NCBI GenBank assembly: GCA_963799315.1
Contig: CAWCWP010000001.1
Coordinates: 682,001 to 746,000 of the forward strand
Source of the DNA: Parerythrobacter_A sp963799315
GTDB lineage: Bacteria > Pseudomonadota > Alphaproteobacteria > Sphingomonadales > Sphingomonadaceae
Length of the DNA: 64,000 bases
Direction: 5' to 3'
Shown here in pieces: positions 56,298 to 64,000 of the stretch. Below the pieces are notes generated by a model. It was not told where the DNA came from and searched no databases. It saw only the letters and a program-made list of their open reading frames with translations. A program made the position numbers and the translations under genes. Positions within the stretch are counted from its first letter, which is position 1; each line of letters opens with the position of its first letter.

Positions 56298-57476
56298 CTC
56301 GGTTCGCGGCGTGCCGCCAGCACGCTGAGGCCGACCACCACGCCCGACATTGCCAGCGCCAATACCGCGTTGCCGCCCCATCCCGCCGCCTCGTACACCG
56401 CCGTGCCCGCCCAGCTTGCCACGCCGCCGCCGATGAACATGATGACGATAAAGGCGGTCATCAGGCGGGTGCGGATATCGGGGTCGAGGCCCAAGAACGT
56501 CATGCGTCCGGCGACATCAATGGCGGGGCCAACGGCGTTCATCACGATGATCGGTATCAGCAGCAGCAACAGGCTGTTCCCGAACGGCCAGAGCAGTGTC
56601 ACCGCCGCCATCTGGACCAGCGCGATCCGCACCCTGGCGCGGGGCGCGCCGATGCGGTCGGCCCAGCGACCGAGGCGGGGCGTGGCATAGATGCTGACGG
56701 CGGAGAATGCGGCGAGGTAGCCGACGGTATCGACGCCATAGCCCATCTCCGGGCCGGTGAGATGAAGCGCGAGGCCCAGCCAGACCGACAGGAAGATGCC
56801 GAAATTGAAAGCCTGGATCACGCCGGACAGCACAACCTGCGGATATTGTCGCAGCAGCGCGACGATGGATGCGATGAGCGCGAAATAGTTGCCACGTTCG
56901 CGCGGCTTGGCGGAGGCGCTGCGCGGTTCCATCGTGAAGGGGCAGGGTGGCCGTCACCACGATCATCGCACCCACTGCCACGCCGTAAACGGTGCGCCAG
57001 CCGAACAGTTCGGTAATGACGCCCGCGCCGGTGCGGGCGAACAGGATGCCGAAGATAATCCCGGCGGTCAGGATGCCGGTCACGTGCCCGATCCGCTCCG
57101 GCGCGACACGGCGCGAGGCGTAGGCGGGCAGAATATAGGGCGCGATGGTGAAGAACCCCAGCACGGTCGATGCGACGAGAAACAGCGCGAAGTCGGGCGC
57201 GAACAACATCGCCGCCAGCGCGACCGTCTGTGCCGTGGCAAACACGAAGCAAAGGGTTCGGTTCGCAAACCGGTCGCCCAGCGGCAGCAATAACAGGATG
57301 CCAAGCGCCAGCGCCAGCTGGTTCAGCGCGGGCACCAGCCCGATAGTCGCCGGGCCGACGCCGAAATCGCGCGCCACCTCTGAGATGATCGGATGGATAT
57401 AATAGGCGTTGGCGACCGTGATCCCGGTGACGATGGCCAGCGTATATTCCTGCCGCCGGGTAAGGTTATCGGCCAT
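56276..57476 (-). CDS. MFS transporter, one frameshift
   Basis: Twelve-helix major facilitator family permease, 399 residues after correction; by its sequence it is close to the sugar-efflux/drug-efflux type of MFS proteins, with substrate unknown. ATG 57476 (MADNLTRRQEYTLAI). The N-terminal half holds GDRFANRT, a motif A-like loop, and the C-terminal half LGRWADRIGAPRARVR, its repeat. The frame breaks near 56940, where LPLHDGTAQR should read LPFTMEPRSASA, by one extra base. The stop at 56278-56276 lies within the convergent tRNA-Arg gene, an overlap of 22 bases. It lies downstream of the MscS gene, 30 bases away. Confidence 0.85.
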
Positions 57477-57506
57477 GTGACGGCGTTCCGCAACGCCGGT
57501 GCTTCG

Positions 57507-58442
57507 TCATTCCGACGCGACCGTTTCCCCCGGCTCGCTGCCCATCGGCACGCGTTCCTTGAAGGTGTGCGTGACGTAGGGGAACGGTATTTCGATCCCG
57601 GCATCGTCGAGCGCGCGCTTGATCGTGCGAACCACGAGGTCGGTGCTTTGCCAGCCCTCCTTCGGCTTCGCGCCGGCCCACCAGCGCACGAGAAAATCGA
57701 CCGAGCTGGAATTGAATTCCTGCGCGTAGATTTCCACGCCCTTGTCCTGATCGATACCGTCCAGTTTCTCCAGCGCGGTGCGGATGACGTCGGCGGCATG
57801 GTCGAGGTCGGTGTCGTAGGAGACGCCTGCCACCACCTGATGCCTGCGTTTTGGCTCGTCGGTCAGGATCTTGACCGGGTTCTTGAACAGGACCGAGTTG
57901 GGCACGACGGTCAGCTCGTTCGACAGCGAGCGGACGTGTGTTTCGCGCAGGGTGATATGCTCCACCTTGCCGATGATGCCCTCGCATTCGATCACATCGC
58001 CGATACGCATTTTCTCGCGGATCATGATGAGGATACCAGCGAGGAAGTTCTCGAAGATATCCTGGAAGGCAAAGCCGATGGCGACCGCGCCGATACCGAG
58101 GCCGGCAAACAGGCTGGCAGGCGTCAGGCCCGGCATCATGACGATGGCGGCGATCATCAGCCCGACCAGCCAGATCGCCAGCTTGACCACCGTATCGATC
58201 AGCTGTTTCAGGCTGGGCCGCATTTCAGTGTGGCCGGTGATGCGGTCGGCAATACGCACGGCGAACTTGGCGACGATCCACGTCACGATCAGGATGACCA
58301 GACCGATGGCGAGGCTGGGCAGGGTGCGCACGAACTGGTCCGCCATGTCGGCAACCTGGTTCTGCACGGTGGCGATAGGGCTGGCGGTGGGGTCGGCGAC
58401 CCGGCCCGCTTCGGTCATCTCAACGGTATCTTCGGCTTGCAT
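57507..58442 (-). CDS. Small-conductance mechanosensitive channel (MscS family)
   Basis: Pressure-release channel of the inner membrane. 311 residues: three predicted transmembrane helices in residues 35-135, including the glycine/alanine-rich pore helix GLGIGAVAIGFAFQDIFENFLAGI, split here as one helix in the family. A soluble beta domain with LRETHVRSLSNELTVVPNS follows. ATG 58442. Members with this short form usually act in osmotic protection. It is followed by the MFS gene; a small perfect hairpin (cggcgtt/aacgccg, 57481-57498) lies in the gap. Confidence 0.92.
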   Translation of the reverse strand: MQAEDTVEMTEAGRVADPTASPIATVQNQVADMADQFVRTLPSLAIGLVILIVTWIVAKFAVRIADRITGHTEMRPSLKQLIDTVVKLAIWLVGLMIAAIVMMPGLTPASLFAGLGIGAVAIGFAFQDIFENFLAGILIMIREKMRIGDVIECEGIIGKVEHITLRETHVRSLSNELTVVPNSVLFKNPVKILTDEPKRRHQVVAGVSYDTDLDHAADVIRTALEKLDGIDQDKGVEIYAQEFNSSSVDFLVRWWAGAKPKEGWQSTDLVVRTIKRALDDAGIEIPFPYVTHTFKERVPMGSEPGETVASE

Positions 58443-58482
58443 TGTTTATCCTGCGTCGGGGATCGGTCTGTTCGACGAACGC

Positions 58483-59058
58483 CTAGGCAGAATGTTCCTC
58501 GCGCGCAATCGCATGGAGCCAATCGGCATGGCGCGGCGCCTTCTTGGTTTCGCTCCATTCCTCCAGCATCGGCATCGCGACCTTTTTCAGTTCGGCATAT
58601 TGCTCGTCCGTTCCGATATCGGCGGCCAGTTCCACGCGGTGGCCATTGGGATCGAAGAAATAGATCGACTTGAAGATGCCATGATGGGTCGGGCCGAGCA
58701 CGTCGATGCCCTGCGCCTCGACATGGGCCTTGGCCGCCAGCAGCGCGTCCTCGTCCGCCACGCGGAAAGCGAGGTGCTGGACCCAGGCAGGCGTGTTCTC
58801 GTCACGTCCCATGTCCGCCTGTTTCGGCAGTTCGAAAAACGCCAGCACGTTGTTGTTTCCCGCATCCAGGAAGACATGCATGTAGGGATCGTAGTCGCCG
58901 GTGGAGGGAACGTGGTCTTCGCTGAAGGCAGCTGGTATATTCCATGCCCAGCACGCGGTCGTACCACTCGACCGTTTCGTGGGCATCCTTGCAGCGATAG
59001 GCAACATGATGGACGCCGCCCAGGGAAGGTTGTCGGGATGGCGGGGTTGTTCAGTCAT
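58483..59058 (-). CDS. VOC family (glyoxalase/extradiol dioxygenase fold) protein, two compensating frame breaks
   Basis: A protein of 191 residues with the vicinal-oxygen-chelate fold. ATG 59058 (MTEQPRHPDNL). From about 59035 to 58930 the sequence is read in another frame (LGGVHHVAYRCKDAHETVEWYDRVLGMEY, in pieces), then returns as FSEDHVPSTGDYDPYMHVF. Metal ligand candidates are the His in GGVHHVAY, the His in VQHLAFRV and the Glu in GHRVELAAD. The span is a multiple of three, so one missing base and one extra base cancel. It sits 32 bases after hppD on the same strand, so a role in aromatic amino acid breakdown is possible. Confidence 0.78.
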   Translation of the reverse strand: MTEQPRHPDNLPWAASIMLPIAARMPTKRSSGTTACWAWNIPAAFSEDHVPSTGDYDPYMHVFLDAGNNNVLAFFELPKQADMGRDENTPAWVQHLAFRVADEDALLAAKAHVEAQGIDVLGPTHHGIFKSIYFFDPNGHRVELAADIGTDEQYAELKKVAMPMLEEWSETKKAPRHADWLHAIAREEHSA

Positions 59059-59090
59059 AACGCACCTGTCTGGCTGGATAATCGTCACCA

Positions 59091-60237
<1,147 letters not shown>

Positions 60238-60264
60238 GCGCGGCTCCATGGGGATAGGGGTGTG

Positions 60265-60278
60265 CGAAACTGGTTTCG
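60265..60278. promoter_or_regulatory. Perfect palindrome upstream of hppD, candidate operator
   Basis: cgaaac-tg-gtttcg, six-base arms with a two-base spacer, in the 179-base gap between the divergent hppD (start 60237) and ftsB (start 60417). Its place 27 bases before the hppD start suggests a repressor or activator site for tyrosine degradation. The regulator is not known. Confidence 0.45.
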
Positions 60279-60416
60279 TTTGTAACTACAATCCGGCTTC
60301 CGTGCAACCCGGGTCAACGCTAGTGGCGCTTCGGTTCGTCGCGCACGCGAATCTTTTCATCGTTCCGCAACATTTACCGCTTGCCTGCTGGAATTATTTG
60401 TGATTCTAGTGTGGTC

Positions 60417-60774
60417 ATGGCTTCGCCCGCACAGACACGGTCCCAATACCGCATCGCTTCGCAGCGCGAGCGAGCGACCGACTGGGCTGCGCTGGCACTG
60501 CTGTTGCTGTTCGCGGGGCTGGCGATTGCCGGGCCGGGCGGATTGCTGGCATGGGGCGAGAAGGCGGAGCTGCTCGACCGCGCACCAGATGCGCATTGCC
60601 GCGCTGACGGTGGAGCGTGACGATCTGCAGAACCAGGTCGACTTGCTCGATCCGCGCGGGGCCGATCCGGATTTCGTGGTGGAACTGCTGCGGCGCAACC
60701 AGAACATGGTGCATCCCGACGAGATGATCCTGACGCTGCCTTCCGAAGCGCCCGACACCGCGCAACCGCGCTAA
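60417..60774 (+). CDS. ftsB: Septum formation initiator FtsB family protein, one frameshift
   Basis: Small bitopic divisome protein, 118 residues after correction. The cytoplasmic N-terminus (MASPAQTRSQYRIASQ) is followed by a single transmembrane helix at about residues 24-44 and then a coiled-coil region with LTVERDDLQNQVDLLDP. The frame breaks near 60597, where LLDRA is followed one frame on by QMRIAALTVERDD. Span 3n+1. Its position directly upstream of pdhA is the usual alphaproteobacterial arrangement and supports the call. The conserved end RRNQNMVHPDEMIL is typical. Confidence 0.85.
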
Positions 60775-60899
60775 AGCCCTTTGCGATTTCGTATGCACGC
60801 GCCGCGCACCCGTTGCGCGCGGCCTGCATCTGCGCCACAGTCCCTCCATTGGATAACGCCGCACCTCTGAACGTGTCGGCATTTTACGAGGATGCGCCC

Positions 60900-61985
60900 T
60901 TGGCCAAACAGCCTGCCAGCAAAGCGAAAAAAGCAGCAAACCCCAAACCCGCCGCAACGCCCGACGATTTCGCGCTGCACAGCCTTCAGGACGCGCACGA
61001 GGCGGCGAAGAAGTTCGATGCCGATCCGGCGCAGATGCTGGATTTCTACAAGCAGATGCTGCTGATCCGCCGGTTCGAGGAAAAGGCCGGCCAGCTCTAC
61101 GGCCTCGGCCTGATCGGCGGCTTCTGCCACCTGTATATCGGGCAGGAAGCGGTGGCGGTCGGCCTGCAATCCGCGCTGAGCGAGGGACTGGACAGCGTCA
61201 TCACCGGTTATCGCGACCACGGGCACATGCTGGCCTATGGCATCGATCCCAAGGTCATCATGGCGGAGCTGACCGGACGGCAGGCGGGCATTTCGAAGGG
61301 CAAGGGCGGCTCGATGCATATGTTCAGCACCGAGCACAAATTCTACGGCGGCCACGGCATCGTCGGCGCGCAGGTTTCGCTGGGCGGCGGGCTGGCGCTG
61401 GCGCATCAATATAATGACGATGGCGGGTTGTGCCTCGCCTATTTCGGCGACGGCGCGGCGAACCAGGGGCAGGTTTACGAGACATTCAACATGGCGGCGC
61501 TGTGGAACCTGCCCATCGTGTTCGTGATCGAAAACAACGGTTACGCGATGGGCACCGCCGTCACGCGCAGTTCGGCCGAAACCGAATTCCACCGGCGCGG
61601 CACCGCCTTCCGCATTCCCGGCATGGACGTGAACGGCATGGACGTGCTGGAAGTGCGCAGCGCGGCGGAAATCGCGTTCAAGCATGTGCGCGAGGGCAAC
61701 GGCCCGGTGCTGATCGAATGCAACACCTATCGCTATCGCGGGCACTCCATGTCCGACCCGGCAAAGTATCGCACCCGCGAGGAAGTGCAGGAGCAGCGCG
61801 ACCACAACGATCCGATCGAGGGGATGAAGAAGCTGCTGATGGAAGGCGGCAAGGGCGAGGACGAGCTGAAAGCGATCGACAAGGATATCCGCAAGATCGT
61901 GGCGGAGGCGGCGGACTTTGCCGAAAGCTCCCCCGAACCCGACCCGTCCGAATTGTATACCGATGTTCTGGTGGAGACGTACTGA
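60900..61985 (+). CDS. pdhA: Pyruvate dehydrogenase E1 component, alpha subunit
   Basis: Thiamine-diphosphate-dependent subunit that decarboxylates pyruvate together with PdhB. The TPP/magnesium motif is GDGAANQGQVYETFN ... NN (VFVIENNGYAMG), and the phosphorylation-loop region RYRGHSMSDPAKYRTREEV is present in the family form. I place the start at TTG 60900 (product begins AKQPASKAKK), because a GAGGA ribosome-binding site lies just before it. An in-frame codon at 60813 would add 29 unconserved residues. 361 residues; pdhB follows after three bases. Confidence 0.94.
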   Translation: MAKQPASKAKKAANPKPAATPDDFALHSLQDAHEAAKKFDADPAQMLDFYKQMLLIRRFEEKAGQLYGLGLIGGFCHLYIGQEAVAVGLQSALSEGLDSVITGYRDHGHMLAYGIDPKVIMAELTGRQAGISKGKGGSMHMFSTEHKFYGGHGIVGAQVSLGGGLALAHQYNDDGGLCLAYFGDGAANQGQVYETFNMAALWNLPIVFVIENNGYAMGTAVTRSSAETEFHRRGTAFRIPGMDVNGMDVLEVRSAAEIAFKHVREGNGPVLIECNTYRYRGHSMSDPAKYRTREEVQEQRDHNDPIEGMKKLLMEGGKGEDELKAIDKDIRKIVAEAADFAESSPEPDPSELYTDVLVETY

Positions 61986-61988
61986 GCC

Positions 61989-63382
61989 ATGCCCATCGAA
62001 CTGAAGATGCCCGCGCTGTCTCCCACAATGGAAGAGGGCACGCTTGCCAAGTGGCTGAAGAAGGAAGGCGACGCCATCGAGCCGGGCGATATCATCGCCG
62101 AGATCGAGACCGACAAGGCGACGATGGAATTCGAATCCATCGACGAAGGCACGCTGGGCAAGATCATGGTCGCCGAAGGGACGGAGAACGTCGCCGTCGG
62201 CACCGTCATCGCCATGCTGGCGGGCGAGGGGGAGGAAAGCGATGCCGCGCCTTCACCAGCACCGGCCGCACCGGAAGCCGAGACGGAGATGCCAGCAGGC
62301 GAAGGCAAGAAAGTCGGGCAGGATGACGAAGATGGTTCGGTAACGCCCGCGCCGCCCAAGCGCGAGCCGAAGCCGATCCCGCCATTCCGCACGGCACCAA
62401 TATGGCCACCGTCCCTGTCCGCGAAGCACTGCGCGATGCGATGGCCGAGGAAATGCGGCGCGACGAGCGCGTGTTCGTGATGGGCGAGGAAGTGGCGGAG
62501 TACCAGGGCGCCTACAAGGTGACGCAGGGGCTGCTGGAGGAATTCGGACCGAAGCGGGTGATCGACACGCCGATTACCGAATACGGGTTCGCCGGGATCG
62601 GCACCGGCGCGGCGATGGGCGGTTTGCGCCCCATCGTCGAATTCATGACCTTCAACTTCGCGATGCAGGCGATCGACCACATCATCAATTCGGCCGCCAA
62701 GACGAACTACATGTCGGGCGGCCAGATGCGCTGTCCGGTGGTGTTCCGCGGCCCCAATGGTGCCGCCAGCCGCGTCGGCGCGCAGCACAGCCAGAACTAC
62801 GGTCCGTGGTATGCCAGCGTGCCGGGCCTGATCGTCATCGCGCCCTATGATGCGTCCGATGCGAAGGGTCTGCTGAAAGCTGCCATCCGCTGCGAAGACC
62901 CGGTCGTGTTCCTCGAAAACGAGCTGGTGTACGGCAAGAGCTTCGAACTGCCGGAGCTGGACGATCATGTGCTGCCCATCGGCAAGGCGCGGATCATGCG
63001 CGAGGGCAGCGATGTCACCATCGTCAGCTATTCCATCGGCGTCGGCTTCGCGCTGGAAGCGGCAGAGACTCTGGCGGGCGAGGGCATCGAGGCCGAAGTG
63101 ATCGACCTGCGCACACTGCGCCCGCTCGACCGGCAGGCCGTGCTCGACAGCCTCGCCAAGACCAACCGCGTCGTCATAGCGGAAGAAGGCTGGCCGACCT
63201 GCTCGATCGCATCGGAAATCATCGCGCTGTGCATGGAGGACGGCTTCGACGATCTCGATGCGCCGGTGCTGCGCGTATGCAACGAGGACGTGCCGCTGCC
63301 CTATGCCGCCAATCTGGAAAAGCTGGCGCTGATCGATGCCTCGCGCATCGTGGAGACGGTGAAAAAGGTCTGCTACGTCTGA
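61989..63382 (+). CDS. pdhB: Pyruvate dehydrogenase E1 component, beta subunit with N-terminal lipoyl domain, one frame break
   Basis: Partner of PdhA. The N-terminal 80 residues are a lipoyl domain (MPIELKMPALSPTMEEG), with the lipoylated Lys in IETDKATMEF. An Ala/Pro/Glu-rich linker follows, then the E1-beta catalytic domain from MATVPVREALRDAM to KKVCYV. Such fusion is the rule in alphaproteobacteria. Near 62368 the linker frame breaks; one missing base (for example a g in aagccgatccc) restores DPAIPHGTN and joins the two parts. Span 3n+2; corrected length 464 residues. It ends 19 bases from the convergent TadE-like gene. Confidence 0.93.
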
Positions 63383-63401
63383 CTTGAGGGTGGGAAGGCC
63401 T

Positions 63402-64000
63402 CTAGTCCTCCCACTCCCATTCCCAGCCGCCCTTGACACCCTTGCTGGGGTCACCCGAGCGGAACCGGCCATAGCGGTCGCAGGTTGCAGGTTGCGTCGA
63501 GCTGCCGGCACCGTTGGAATAGATACCCGACAGGTCGCGGTCGTCCCGCACGGTAAAGGATGACGACACCACGATCTCGCGGTCGCCGACAAAGGCATCG
63601 GTCATAAGCGGCTGGTATTCGTAGGATATTTCCACGAAGATCACCGCGTCGCCGTCCATCGCCAGCACTTCTTCGCCAGGTGGCCCCATGCCGGCGAAGT
63701 TGATATCGCCCTTGCCGGTGCCTTCGCCACCGTACTGGCTGTCGTATTTGCGTTTGCCCATGCAACGTTGCCAGTGGATGTATTGCTGGTTGCCGGAGGA
63801 ATCGTCCGGGTCCACTTCCTGGCTGCTGATGATGACGCGGCCATGTTCGTACAGGTCGATACCACCGCCCGCTTGCAGGTCGGAGCCGAGCAGCAGATCG
63901 ACGATATCGCTTTCGTAGATCTTTTCCTCTTCCAGTCCCGAAGCGGCCCCGATGCGCGAGGCATCGTCCGCGATATGGATGGCGGCCTGGCCGATCTTCA
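63402..64000 (-). CDS. TadE-like pilus assembly protein (5' part outside window)
   Basis: The frame is open from base 64000 on the minus strand to TAG 63404-63402, so the N-terminus with the membrane anchor lies beyond the window. The visible ~199 residues include DDASRIGAASGLEEEKIY, YIHWQRCMGKRKYDSQYGG and SYEYQPLMTDAFVGDREIVVSSSF, followed by a Trp/Glu-rich end. The WQRC.G segment with a second cysteine (TCDRYG) and the VSSSF-like beta ending are features of TadE/TadG-type minor pilin proteins of Sphingomonadales. The assignment is moderate without the N-terminal type IV pilin-like segment. Confidence 0.6.
   Translation of the reverse strand, partial: KIGQAAIHIADDASRIGAASGLEEEKIYESDIVDLLLGSDLQAGGGIDLYEHGRVIISSQEVDPDDSSGNQQYIHWQRCMGKRKYDSQYGGEGTGKGDINFAGMGPPGEEVLAMDGDAVIFVEISYEYQPLMTDAFVGDREIVVSSSFTVRDDRDLSGIYSNGAGSSTQPATCDRYGRFRSGDPSKGVKGGWEWEWED

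Overview
The window looks like chromosomal DNA of an alphaproteobacterium of the order Sphingomonadales, most likely the Erythrobacteraceae. This rests on several things seen together: a complete nuoA-N operon that runs on into birA, coaX and an RNase J gene; a LexA gene with a GAAC-N7-GAAC operator; a pyruvate dehydrogenase E1 beta subunit with its own lipoyl domain; the order ppiD-trpE-trpG-trpD-trpC-moaC-moeA-lexA; and a perfect CtrA-type box (TTAA-N7-TTAAC). The DNA is GC-rich and tightly packed, with many 1-8 base gene overlaps of the ATGA, TGATG or TAATG type. No intergenic stretch exceeds 300 bases. I saw no rRNA, CRISPR array, prophage or insertion sequence.

Layout. 1-4.1 kb: 3' part of a class A penicillin-binding protein, prfB and a lipoprotein methyltransferase. 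4.1-10.9 kb: a nitronate-monooxygenase-like enzyme, a DUF2384/RES toxin-antitoxin pair, a 2-hydroxyacid dehydrogenase, an SH3 protein, a thiolase and a coniferyl-aldehyde-type dehydrogenase. 11.0-27.4 kb: the respiratory complex I operon, carrying four non-canonical passengers (two tiny membrane proteins and two related secreted four-cysteine proteins). 27.4-30.8 kb: birA, coaX, rnj and a DUF1467 gene continue the operon. 30.9-36.3 kb: a divergent cluster around a CtrA box, with a TipN-like membrane coiled-coil protein on one side and, on the other, an Hpt-like protein, a DUF2336 protein and a histidine-kinase-like protein. The last and first of these three lack the phosphorylatable histidine. 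36.3-50.7 kb, mostly minus strand: gltA, gltX, lexA, moeA, moaC, trpC, trpD, trpG, a phosphodiester glycosidase, trpE and ppiD, with comEC on the plus strand. 51-64 kb: tpiA, secG, pyrG, a small heat-shock gene behind a ROSE-like RNA thermometer, grxC, a nitrilase-family gene, DUF1178, tRNA-Arg(CCU), an MFS transporter, a MscS channel, a VOC protein, hppD, ftsB, pdhA, pdhB and a partial TadE-like gene.

A strong caution on sequence quality: about twenty otherwise well conserved housekeeping genes (nuoF, nuoG, nuoN, birA, pyrG, ppiD, all trp genes, moaC, moeA, pdhB, hppD, ftsB and others) are broken by single-base shifts, nearly all compatible with one extra base, and nuoM has one TGG-to-TAG change. 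The protein sequence continues perfectly in the next frame each time, so I treat these as probable sequencing or assembly errors, not pseudogenes. They are densest from 43 to 49 kb. Coordinates given for those genes are the full span from the inferred start to the inferred stop.
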